From assembly GCA_019918135.1 (NCBI GenBank), contig WBZZ01006379.1, positions 1-64,000 on the forward strand: a DNA stretch of 64,000 bases, in the 5' to 3' direction. The notes beneath the pieces are model-generated. The model made no database searches and was not told the origin of the DNA. It was given only the letters and a program-made list of their open reading frames with translations. Source of the DNA: Paulinella micropora. Taxonomy: Eukaryota > Cercozoa > Imbricatea > Euglyphida > Paulinellidae. The position numbers were made by a program, and so were the translations under genes. How positions within the stretch are numbered: position 1 is the first letter of the stretch; each line of letters opens with the position of its first letter. Positions 20,496-29,479 of the stretch are shown here, in pieces.

Positions 20496-22009
20496 TCAGG
20501 TCTGGGCGGGACCCCAAGACTTTGCTAGCCGAATCAGTACACGTAATAAGGTCTCGACGCGTCTAACCGTGAAGTCTCGCTCTCTGAATGTAGGATAGGC
20601 ATCCTCCGCCTCCAATAAATATTCCATCTGTCTGTTCTCTGGATTCCACCATGCTTTTTCCACTGCCAACCCCCTGAGCACCTCTGGTTGACATTCCCCG
20701 AGGTATAGCCTAGCTTGGGACAGCTGGCTCTGTCTCTTGTCCCAGCCCTGCTGCCACCAAACAGCGCACTGTAGAACACGCAATCTGGATTCTGGTCCCC
20801 TGATAAGGGGTAGTATAAGCTTCCACACCACAGCCTTCAGCTCCTTGCGCAGATAAAGTTCCCCGGCGTCTGTGCAGCGGCAGTTAGCCACGAAGCTCAG
20901 CAGGTTGCACAGCTTGATGGCATTTCGGATGTCCTGCTCCTTACCAGCGGGCAACCCGGCGGGCAACCGGAGGCACCAAAACTGCTTCGGGCCCAGTGAT
21001 CGCAGCTGGAAGCCAGGGAAAGTGGCCGTCAGCTCGATGTCGGAAGGCGTCAGGCCCACTAGCAACAACGGCATGACACAGGCCGAGAAATCCAGCAGCC
21101 CCGTCAGAAAAGCCTCGAATTGTGCGGCATCAACCTGGAGCTTACGTATACTTGCTGCGGCTTGCAGGTCGAGGCTAAAGGAAGGTCCTACCGAGGCAAG
21201 ATCCGTCACGAGCCAGAACGTAGCGGCGACGACCTCTGCCGGGCCCCTGGCGTCGTCGCCCGCCGACGCCAGCTCCAAGTACTCCTGGTCCAGGGGATCG
21301 TCCTCTACATTCACGACACTGTTATCTCTCGCCGGTCCGGCCGGGCCACCGCCGCTCGGTAGCAAGGGGGCGTCGACCCGGAGGAAGCCGTGCACCTTAG
21401 GGGCCAGCCCCTGCGCGGCGAGCGAGTGTTGCAGATACAAGTACTCTACGCAGTCTGCTGGAACGTTCCGAGAGGAGCGCGGCAGAGCGCAGGTTTTGCA
21501 GTCCATCTTTCTGAGGGCCAGCCTGTGCTGCTGCAGGAGTAGAACACGACCCTCTTCCAGACTCTGTTCCTCTTGGCACCCATCCTTGCCTTGGCCAATT
21601 CCACACTGCTCGAACTTTTCAGCTGTCGTGACGAACAAGGACAAAGAGCACAGCCACTCCTGCGCCGCCCCGGTCTCCGAGAGCGCTACCCCTGTTGGAA
21701 CCAGCTTGTGTACGCGAAGCGGCTCGTCCCCCGCCAGCATGGCCTGTTCCGCTAATATATACCTCTCAACCTTCTGTGTCGTGTCGGCTGAACAGTGACG
21801 TCTTTCCCGGAATAAGCCAAACAGCTGGCACGGCCGGCAGGTTGCACACTGTGCTGGCCGCCGGCAATCGCGGCAGCTCCGTGTGCAGACGAATCTGCGC
21901 GCCAGGGGGTGCAGCGACTCGTCCGCCGGGCGTTCGGCGCGGGGCTGGTCCGAGGGGGTGACGCTTTGGTCTCAGTCTTGTGTCTTTTCCGAGCGGCTCC
22001 CGCGCTCAT
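20496..22009 (-). pseudogene. Pseudokinase paralogue with Cys cluster
   Basis: The main frame (21,740-20,496) is intact and homologous to the neighbouring kinase. Upstream, the same Cys cluster (CTRSCRDCRRPAQC, CRPC) is open from about 21,900. A start ATG at 22,009 lies in another frame, so one shift near 21,940-21,960 is implied; otherwise translation may start at 21,740. The catalytic residues are lost. Where the paralogue has DLKPAN this protein has GLTPSD, and the DMD metal site is replaced by a Ser-Leu-Gly segment. The frame has nevertheless been kept open for more than 400 codons, which suggests selection as a pseudokinase, for example as an allosteric partner or decoy for the adjacent kinase. 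The N-lobe (LALRKMD) keeps a basic residue near the usual lysine. Confidence 0.65.
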
Positions 22010-22309
22010 CCCCTCGTGTGGGAGGAGGCTGCGGCTCTCCTCTGGCCACTGGCTTCCTTTACACGAGCGGGGCGCCCCCCTCTCCCACCACGGCCCGTTT
22101 ACTCGCCCCGCTGCTCCGCCTTTCCTCCCCTTCCTTTCCCATCCTTCCTACCGCGGAGTGAAGGGGCGTGTCGGTAGGGCGGCGGAGGGGGCGGGCAGGG
22201 GAGGGAGGGAGGGGCGGACCGACTGAGTGTCTGGGGTGGGCTGCGCGCGGCCCCCGGGCCACAATCAAGCAGGCCCGGCCGCCGCCTCCCCTCTCCCCGC
22301 CCGCGGCGC
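22010..22309. other. Divergent promoter region, pseudokinase and Rpb3
   Basis: About 300 bases between divergently transcribed genes, pyrimidine-rich then purine-rich, with no clear TATA box. It presumably carries both promoters. Confidence 0.35.
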
Positions 22310-23574
22310 ATGGACCAGGAGGCCTGGGCCCGGTTCAGCGGGTCGCAGGTCCGGCGCGCCGCGCGGGCGGTCAGCGTCTCGGCCGCCCACCTACCCTCGT
22401 TGCCGGCGGACGGGCGCACGGCGGCGTTCCAGCTGGAGGCGTGCAAACGCCGCTGCTGCCGCAGGCCCTGTTGCAGGCGCTGTACTTCCTGCCGGCCGCC
22501 GCGGTCAGCTACGTCGAGGTCCTGTCGAAGCCGCTCAACTCGCTGGGTAACCTGGACCTCGTGCAGCTGCTGGAGCGCGTGCGGGTAGACGTGGCACCGG
22601 CCGTGCTGGCCGGCCTGCCCGTCGTGCCCTGGGAGCAGGCTACGCCCTCCTTTCTGACGCCCGCGAACAGTGCGTTGTTGGAACTCAAGGTAGCCCACGC
22701 GGCGTCCACCCCCCCCGCCGTCCCGCCCTTGGCGCTGCTCCAGGACAGGCTGGGTGCCCTGCGGGCGGAGTCCGGCCGCACGCGCGCGCAGGCCCTGGCC
22801 CGGCTGGACCAAGAATCCGCCCGCGCGCTCCAGCAAACCGAGGCTGGGCGGCTGGCGGCCCAGGCCGTGCTGGCGGGCCTGGGCCTGCGCCCGGCCGACC
22901 TGGACGACGCGGAACCCCCGCCTCCACCGGACGAGGAAAAGGAGCTCGACCTCTTCACCGACGACGAGCTGCGCGCGCTGGAGGCCTTCTGGGGCGTGAC
23001 CGAGGTGTCCCTCGCCCACTTACGCCCCGTGCCCGGCTACCCAGCAGCGCGGGTGGCCGCAGGCGGCGAACGGCAGGTGCTCTGCCGTCTCCTGCCGGGC
23101 GAGGAGGTCTGGGTCCGGCTGTGGGTCACCAAGGGCTATGCCTCCCGGGACTCTCGCTGGCAGAAGGGGCTCCTCACCCCCCGCAAGGTGTCGAGCGTCC
23201 AGGTCCAGCCACGCCCGCTCCCGGCACCACGCGCGCTGGAGCTGTGGTCCGTGTGCCCTACCAACGTGTTCGACCTCAAGGACCTGGGGGGTGGGGCCGC
23301 CCGCCTCGTGGCGGCTAGGCCGCTCGAGTGTCTGGCCTGCCGGCGGTGCCTGCTGAACCCACCGGGCGAGGAAGCTAGCCCCGTGGCTGTCGAGACGCCC
23401 GCGGCCGCCGCGTGCGACCGCTGGCTCGTCGTCGTCACTTCCTACACCGCACAGACCCCGTGGGAACTGCTACAGGAGTGCCGGGCCTTCCTCACCACCG
23501 GCGGGGGCAGCGCGGCCGGGCCCGAAGAAGCCGCGGCGCCGGCCCGCGCGGCCGGGGACACGGCGCCCCCGTGA
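22310..23574 (+). pseudogene. DNA-directed RNA polymerase subunit Rpb3-like, frameshifted near N-terminus
   Basis: Starts at the ATG at 22310 (MDQEAWARFSG). It shifts frame near 22,400-22,450 and then runs open to TGA 23,572-23,574. Three Rpb3/RpoD landmarks are visible in order: LLPGEEVWVRLWVTKG with SRW (the LxxGQE...KG...HAKW region, about 23,090-23,160); CPTNVFDLKDLG (the CPxxVFD segment, about 23,255); and CLACRRC (the paired-Cys segment, about 23,330). A C-terminal dimerisation-like stretch, WLVVVTSYTAQTPWELL, follows. These are the alpha-like assembly subunits of eukaryotic, archaeal and nucleocytoplasmic virus RNA polymerases. The protein is longer in the insertion domain than cellular Rpb3. 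The best single marker of viral origin in the window. Confidence 0.75.
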
Positions 23575-23874
23575 GAGCCCCGAGCCTGGGGGGGGGGGGG
23601 GGTGCGGCCCCGCCGCCCGGCAGCCGGCCCCCTGCCGGGGGGCTCACGCCGTCCTCACGGGTGGCCCCGGGCCACTGGCCGCCGACACCGCGCTTTGCTT
23701 CCCCTCTGACTGGAGCGCGAGTGCGGGAGCGCGGGGGGGGCGGGCACGCCCCTAGCCAGCGTGGGAGCCGGCAGTGACAGGCTGCGGTGAGTGAGCCGCC
23801 GCCACGGTGGGAGTGGCGTGAGCGGTGAGTAGCCCAGGCGAGGGTGACGTGAAGGGGTGGGTAGCCTCGGTGAA
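23575..23874. other. Intergenic region after Rpb3
   Basis: A G run at 23,589-23,602 follows the stop codon. From about 23,805 degenerate versions of the downstream 34-bp repeat appear. No gene. Confidence 0.4.
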
Positions 23875-24112
23875 AGTGAGTGACGAAGGGGTGGGTAGCC
23901 ACGGTGAGAGTGAGTGACCAAGGGGTGAGTAGTCACGGTGAGAGTGAGTGACCAAGGGGTGAGTAGTCACGGTCAGAGTGAGTGACCAAGGGGTGGGTAG
24001 CCACGCTCAGAGTGAGTGACGAAGCGGTGGGTAGCCACGGTGAGAGTGAGTGACCAAGGAGTGAGTAGTCACGGTCAGAGTGAGTGACCAAGGGGTGAGC
24101 AGTCACGGTGAG
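23875..24112. repeat. 34-bp tandem array, 7 units
   Basis: Units start at 23875, 23909, 23943, 23977, 24011, 24045 and 24079. The form is AGTGAGTGACCAAGGGGTGA followed by GTAGTCACGGTGAG, alternating with a GGGTAGCCACG variant. More degenerate copies lead in from about 23,805. The minus-strand frame through it is only repeat translation. Confidence 0.9.
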
Positions 24113-24218
24113 AGCGGCAGGAAGCGCTGTGGGAGAGGCAGCCTTCAGCTGGTGCATTCCGACCGAAGCGAATAATGGCCTGGTGGACGCAGGCCCGAGC
24201 GAGCGGCGTCCCTGGCGC

Positions 24219-24396
24219 GCGCCCCCCATCTCCCGGACGCGCGCCGCGTGCCGACGGCCCGCTTCGACTGGTGGGCGCGCCCCCCCCGTCTCCCGGGCAC
24301 GCGCCGCGTGCCGACTCTCCACTGCGCCCGGTGGGCGCGCCCCCCCCGTCTCCCGGGCGCGTGCCGCGTGCCGACAGCCCGCTGCGCCCGGTGGCG
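24219..24396. repeat. About 59-bp tandem repeat, 3 units
   Basis: Three consecutive units of the type GCGCGCCCCCCCCGTCTCCC, then CGCGCCGCGTGCCGAC, then CCCGGTGG. They are separated from the 34-bp array by about 100 bases. No gene is associated with it. Confidence 0.85.
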
Positions 24397-24743
24397 CGCG
24401 CCCTAGCCAGGCGGCGCTGGCCGGGGACGGGCGCGGGCCGAGCGCCCTAGTCACACACTGTCCGCCCGGGGCGCGTGCGTGCCGTCGCCGCGCCGGGGGG
24501 GGGCGCTCTCCTCTCCTCGTGCGGCACGCCCTGGCGTGTGTCGGCCGGCCCCGGCCAAGGGGCACGCACCCCCCCCCCCCCGCTCTCCCTGTGGTGGTTT
24601 CGTGCCACTTGGCTGGGGGCCACTTATTTCCGTCCACCCCTTTCGCGGCTGTGTAGCCAGTCACTGTAAAAACCCAGTAAAACAGCACGTAAGTACAACG
24701 GCACGTTTCGGAAGGCAGCCTGGCGCCGGCCGGACAGAACACT
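24397..24743. other. Intergenic, no gene seen
   Basis: GC-rich with C runs (24,571-24,582), becoming less GC-rich from 24,600. It lies downstream of the minus-strand gene ending at 24,744. Nothing else is recognisable. Confidence 0.4.
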
Positions 24744-25990
24744 CTAACCAACTCGAGAACACAGTAGCCCCAGGTCTTTATTCACCACGTGGTGGCTCTT
24801 GGCACCAAAAAGCGCTACGCGCGGGGGTCCAGCCCCCAGGCCGGGCCAGCTATCGTCGGCCCACACGCGCAACCCTGCGGCCGCTTGCTGGTACAGGTAC
24901 GGACCCTACAGTACAGTGCCAGGCCTTCTGCCCCCAAGCACTCGACCAGTGTCCTTGGCTGGCGGGGCAGGGCGGGGGGCGCTGGCGGAATACCACTCCC
25001 CCGACTGTGGCCGCCAACAGGTCAGCTCTGCGTTCTGCCTCTAGTGCTGCGTAGACGAAGATCTCCGGTGTGCCGGCGGCGGCGCTCCTCTTAGCAGCTC
25101 CCCCGGCCCCTCCCCCGGCCACCTTCTTTCCGCTACCAGTACCCACTCGTCTTCTAGGTCAAGGCCCCCCGCCTGGTGCAGGCGGACTGGAGAGGTAGTA
25201 AAATCTTGCGCTAGGACGGTGGCCACGGTGTCTAGGCTAGCCTGTATGCTAGGCCTGGAGGTCTTCCCGTCGCTAGTCTTGCCTTGGATCTCCAGCAACA
25301 GACAAAAGGGCGGGCTGGAGCCGCGGAGGAAGGTGCACAGGTTGCGCAGAACTTGCTGTGGCTCCCGGTTCCAGGTTAGGTGCGACGTGCTACCAAAGTC
25401 AGTGACCAGCAGCTGGGGCTGGAGTCTAGCCTCGCGCCAGCTCTCCTCTTGTGTCCAGACGTAGCCCTCTTGGCTACCGGCGCTCCAAGCAGCCCAGTGT
25501 ATACCAAAGATGAGCCCCCCTGAGCTATCCTGTCTGTGTCGCGTGTACGGTTGGAGCCCAGCCAGGCCACGCGCGGCCCGGTGGAAACGGCCGCCCTGAG
25601 CTGGTACAGCAGTGCCTGGGCCCTCACCTCGGCTCCCCAAGCACGTGCGGACTGTGTCCCCCCGTTGTCCGACCGCTCCGCCCCGCTGCAAGGAATAGAC
25701 GCGCGCCAGGGCTTCCTCCCCGAAGCACGCCAGGAAGAGGAAACGCCAGGCAGCATCGCGCAGCAGGAACGCGGCCCGCCAGGCTACGCACTCGCTGGCG
25801 GTGCCACCTTCCCCGGCTCGCAGGCGCAGGAGGAGGAGCCAGGCGCTACGAAAGGCGGGCTCGCGGACGGGCGGCAGCAACAACGAGCCCCACTTCGGCC
25901 CCTCCTTCTTCGCCTCCCTGGGTACCGGCTCACGGGGCCGAGGCTCTTGGAGGATATTCGCGGGTGGCCGCCGTGGCGGGAGCAAGGGGG
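24744..25990 (-). pseudogene. Unknown protein, several frameshifts
   Basis: Credible globular sequence is spread over at least three minus-strand frames. These are CVAWRAAFLLRDAAW (about 25,780), ALLYQLRAAVSTGPRVAW (about 25,590), GIHWAAWSAGSQEGYVW through DLEDEWVLVAE (25,500-25,130), TPEIFVYAALEAERRADLLA (about 25,060) and AAAGLRVWADDSWPGLG (about 24,860), ending at TAG 24,744-24,746. The shifts near 25,110 and 24,890 separate the last pieces. No start codon is evident; the 5' limit given is approximate. No family is recognised. An AATAAA on the minus strand lies at 24,777-24,782, inside the last segment. Confidence 0.4.
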
Positions 25991-26204
25991 GGGGGGGGGA
26001 CGGCGCGGGGGCGCAGCGGGGGGCGTGCCTCTCCGCCCGCTCCTCTCGCTGCCGCAGCCCCCTCCGCCTCCGTCCCCCCAGCGGTGGGCGGTCGGGCGTA
26101 CCTGCGCCCAGGGCCGCCGCGCGGTCAGGCGGCGGCGGCAGGGGCCGGGGCGCCGGCGGGGGCGGGGGCGGGGGCGGGGGCCGTGAGCCGGTCGAAGTAC
26201 CGGC

Positions 26205-27826
26205 GGCTGGCTCGTCCCGCAGCGACGGCACCCAGGGCTCGTCCCGCAGCGACGGCACCCAGGGCTCGTCCCGCAGCGACTGCATCCAGGGCCGTTGTTG
26301 CGCAGCACCCAGGGCTCGTCCCGCAGCGACGGCGTGGGCGACACCGACACACTCGCGCCAAGGGGCACCTCCACCAGCACCAGCGCCGCCCAGCCGGCCG
26401 CGCCGGCCCGCGCCACGTCGCCCGGCCGCGCCGGTTCGCGCAGCGCCCGCCGGCCGCCGCCGTACGAGTACACCAAGTACCACGCGGCGCCGCCGCTCTT
26501 GGCCGGGGCCGCCTCCAGCGACCAGCCGGCGGACGACTGCACGAGCGTGGACGCCACGCCCCGCGGCGCCAGCACGTCGTCGCCGCACTCGTCCCGCAGC
26601 CACTGCAGCCGGTCGTCCGACGCCACGGCGCCGTCGCTGGTCCAGTTGGTGCCGAAGCCGTGCTCGCACCGCACCGCCCCGTCGGCCGCCTCGCGCTCGT
26701 ACTGGTACGCCAGGCACTGGCGCCAGTACTCCGCCGGCGCCAGCAGCCGCTGCGCCCCGTACCACACGCGGCCCAGCGCCCAGTTGACGGCCCACGCCTT
26801 CTGCGCCGGCAGCGCCGGGGGGCACTCGGCCCACACCAGGTCCAGCGGCCGCAGGCACCAGCCCCGCGCCGCGCTGCGCAGCAGCAGGCCCGGCCGCTCG
26901 CTCGGCGTCACGCTCGGCGAGGAGGTGCGGCTGCCCGTGCGCGTCGCACTGCGGCTGCCGCTCGGTGAGCGGCTCGCGGTCGGCGTGCGGCTCGCGCTGG
27001 CGCTCGGGCTCGCCGTGCGCGAACGCGTCCGCGTGCCGCTGGGCGTCAGTGACCGGGTCGGCGTTGCGCTGGGCGTGGCGGTGGCCGAGGGCGAGGCCGA
27101 GTGCCACAGGTCCGCCACGTTGGCGCGCAGCTCGCGCACGCGCGCCGACAGGTGGCAGCCCGTGCCGGGCGGCACCCGTTCCTCGCAGCGCTCGCCCACG
27201 TACCCGGGGTCACACACGCACACCGCGGCGGGCGGCTCGTGGTACGGAGCCGCGCCCGCCGGCCCGGGCCAGGCCCCGCGCTCGCACAAGCGCCCATGCC
27301 CGTGACAAAAGACATGCGCCGCGCAGCAGCCCGGCTCTCCAGCTTCGTTGGACCAGCAGCGGCACTGCGCTAGGCCGCAGCTGACCTGGCCCGGCGGGCA
27401 GAAGCCGAGCGCATTGGCACCGCAAGCCCCGGCCGCGCCCCGCACCGCCAGCGCACGCGTGGCCAGCGCCAGCTCGCCCGCCCGGCAGGGCGTGGCGGCG
27501 TCGCTCAGCAGGTCTCCCGCACACGCCCGGGCGCGCAGCGCCGGCGAGTCGGTGCAGTTCAGGCGCGGCTCGGCGTCGGCGGGGCTCGCGCACGCCGACT
27601 CGGGCAAGTTGCCGCGGCAGGGCCAGCGACAGTAAAAATTACACGTATACGGTGTCTGCTCGTAGGCCTCCGGCTCTTTGCCAATGTTAGGCTCCCACCC
27701 GTACTCACGCCGGCAGTAGCTCAGCACCGAGCTGCTGCAGCTCCCTGCCGGTGCGTCTGCCAGGCCCAGGAAACGGGAAGGCAGGTCCAAGCACTCTTCC
27801 CAGGCCCAGTTTGCTAGTGGGCGCTC
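26205..27826 (-). CDS. EGF-like, Ser/Thr-rich extracellular-type protein (5' end joined to zinc-finger array)
   Basis: A single minus-strand frame gives a Cys-rich segment (CRREYGW, CNFYCRWPCRG; 27,600-27,720), more Cys (GFCPPGQVSCGLAQCRC, about 27,380) and an EGF-like module (CHGHGRLC...CVCDPGYVGERC, about 27,190-27,300). These are followed by a long Ser/Thr-Pro region built from SPSATATPS-type repeats (26,900-27,110), likely O-glycosylated, and another Cys/Trp-rich domain (26,600-26,880). The tail is the LRDEPW repeat, where the frame breaks. This architecture is typical of secreted or cell-surface adhesive proteins. No signal peptide is visible, because upstream the frame merges with the zinc-finger array, seven bases out of register. 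The 5' and 3' limits are approximate. Confidence 0.55.
26211..26333. repeat. 27-bp tandem repeat encoding LRDEPWVPS
   Basis: Three consecutive 27-base units (CTCGTCCCGCAGCGACGGCA then CCCAGGG) and a fourth after a 21-base interruption. In one minus-strand frame they encode the nonapeptide repeat LRDEPWVPS. They lie at the tail end of the extracellular-like protein. Confidence 0.85.
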
Positions 27827-29093
27827 GTAGCTCGCCTGTGTGTATGCGTATGTGAACCCGGAGGTGGCTTGCTTGGGTGAAGCGCGCGTCGCACTGATTG
27901 CAGGCGTGCGGCCGCTCGCCTGTGTGTACGCGTATGTGTTGCTTGAGCCTGTCAGATACCGCAAAGCGAGCTTTGCACTGCTTGCAGGCGTACGGTCGTT
28001 CGCCTGTGTGTACGCGTATGTGAACCCGGAGGTGGCCAGCTTGGGTGAAGCGCGCGTCGCACTGATTGCAGGCGTGCGGCCGCTCGCCTGTGTGTACGCG
28101 TATGTGTTGCTTGAGCCTGTCAGATACCGCAAAGCGAGCTTCGCACTGCTTGCAGGCGTACGGCCGTTCGCCTGTGTGTACGTGTGTGTGAGCCTGGAGG
28201 TGGCCAGCTTGGGTGAAGCGCGCGTTGCACTCATTGCATGCATACGGCCGCTCGCCTGTGTGTACGCGTATGTGTTGCATGAGGCTGTAAGATACTGCAA
28301 AGCGTGCGTCGCACTGATTGCAAGCGTGCGGCCGCTTGCCTGTGTGTACGCGTATGTGTCGCTGGAGATCGCCCCCTCGGGCGAAGCGCGCGTCGCACTG
28401 ATTGCAGGCGTGCGGCCGCTCGCCTGTGTGTACGCGTATGTGTTGCTTGAGCCTGTCAGATACCGCAAAGCGAGCTTCGCACTGCTTGCAGGCGTACGGC
28501 TGTTCGCCTGTGTGTACGCGTGTGTGAGCCTGGAGGTGGCCAGCTTGGGCGAAGCGCGCGTCGCACTGATTGCAGGCATACGGCCGCTCGCCTGTGTGTA
28601 CGCGTATGTGTCGCTGGAGATCGCCCCCTCGGGTGAAGCGTGCGTCGCACTGATTGCAAGCGTGCGGCCGCTCGCCTGTGTGTACGCGTATGTGTCGCTG
28701 GAGATCGCCCCCTCGGGCGAAGCGTGCGTCGCACTGGTTGCAGACGTAAAGTTCCTCGCCCACACGTGTGCTGCTGTAAGGCCCCCGCTGGAGTTTCTGG
28801 TTGCTGTCATCACCACCGTCGAGATCCACCAGCCGACGTTTCTTTTGTTGGCGTCGCCGGTAGCGCCGCGCGTGACTTGCGCACAACTGGAAACCAGAGA
28901 CTCGCGAGTCGGCCGCTCGCACGCGATCGCGGCGTATGTAACACAGCTCGCACGCAGGCTGCCATTGCGCCGAATCCGGGGTGAGGCAGGCCAGGCCACG
29001 CCCGCGCACGCACAGACCCGCCGTACCTGTGGTCGCAACCGCTCTGCGACTGCGGTATTTGGTCACAAAGTGCCGCACGGCGAGGCTGTCCAT
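27705..29093 (-). CDS. C2H2 zinc-finger array protein, 11 fingers
   Basis: Read from the ATG at 29093 (MDSLAVRHFVTKY). A basic N-terminus carries a C-x2-C...C-x2-H cluster (CELCYIRR...CASH) and a lysine/arginine stretch (RRRQQKKRRL). Eleven Krueppel-type fingers follow, each 28 residues (84 bp) with TGERP-type linkers: C-x2-C, ARF, then DLQRH, HLQAH, RLKQH, SLMQH or HLRVH, then H-x3-H. The fingers are nearly identical outside the DNA-contact positions. The array ends at about 27,835, after which 40 residues of unrelated sequence run to a stop at 27,705. Sequence-specific DNA binding in the nucleus or viral factory is expected. AT-rich DNA (TTTTTTGTTTATTTACAC on the minus strand) just upstream may be the promoter. 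Antisense frames are shadows. Confidence 0.8.
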   Translation of the reverse strand: MDSLAVRHFVTKYRSRRAVATTGTAGLCVRGRGLACLTPDSAQWQPACELCYIRRDRVRAADSRVSGFQLCASHARRYRRRQQKKRRLVDLDGGDDSNQKLQRGPYSSTRVGEELYVCNQCDARFARGGDLQRHIRVHTGERPHACNQCDARFTRGGDLQRHIRVHTGERPYACNQCDARFAQAGHLQAHTRVHTGEQPYACKQCEARFAVSDRLKQHIRVHTGERPHACNQCDARFARGGDLQRHIRVHTGKRPHACNQCDARFAVSYSLMQHIRVHTGERPYACNECNARFTQAGHLQAHTHVHTGERPYACKQCEARFAVSDRLKQHIRVHTGERPHACNQCDARFTQAGHLRVHIRVHTGERPYACKQCKARFAVSDRLKQHIRVHTGERPHACNQCDARFTQASHLRVHIRIHTGELRAPTSKLGLGRVLGPAFPFPGPGRRTGRELQQLGAELLPA

Positions 29094-29479
29094 TCTTCTA
29101 AACACGCTTGTTGGGCAGTGTAAATAAACAAAAAAGATATTGCAGAGGTAGGGGAATCCACTTTTTGTTCTTCAGCCGTACCTAGAGGAGCGGGATGGCG
29201 GGGTGTGATCAGACGCAGCCTCTCCCCCCGTTCCTCCCCTCCTTCCGAGTTAGGACGAAACAGCAAGGGCGGCAGAGGAGAGGGCGAGAGGGTGGAGATA
29301 GGCTGGAGGGACCATCATGGGGTGGGGAAAGGGCGCGGTTCTGCTCTCCTCTTCGTCTTCTTCTTCCTTTCCCCGTGCACTCGTTGCTTGCGCTCTAGTG
29401 CGCCAACCCTTGCCTTCGGCTAGAGAGCCAAAACTACCCGCTCCAACAGAACTAGTTTCCTCCCCTCTTGCCTCTCTCC
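29094..29479. other. Divergent intergenic region
   Basis: Between the zinc-finger gene (minus) and the membrane-protein gene (plus). It contains the A/T-rich stretch GTAAATAAACAAAAAAGATA at 29,119-29,138 and purine-rich sequence from 29,250. It probably holds both promoters. Confidence 0.45.

Noticed and set aside
23492-24751. Minus-strand frame of THPLVTHSHRGY type repeats
   Set aside because: Translation of the 34-bp and 59-bp arrays with no non-repetitive domain.
27840-29123. Plus-strand frame (VYAYVSLEIAPSGEARVALI repeats) opposite the zinc fingers
   Set aside because: Shadow of the 84-bp finger repeats on the other strand.
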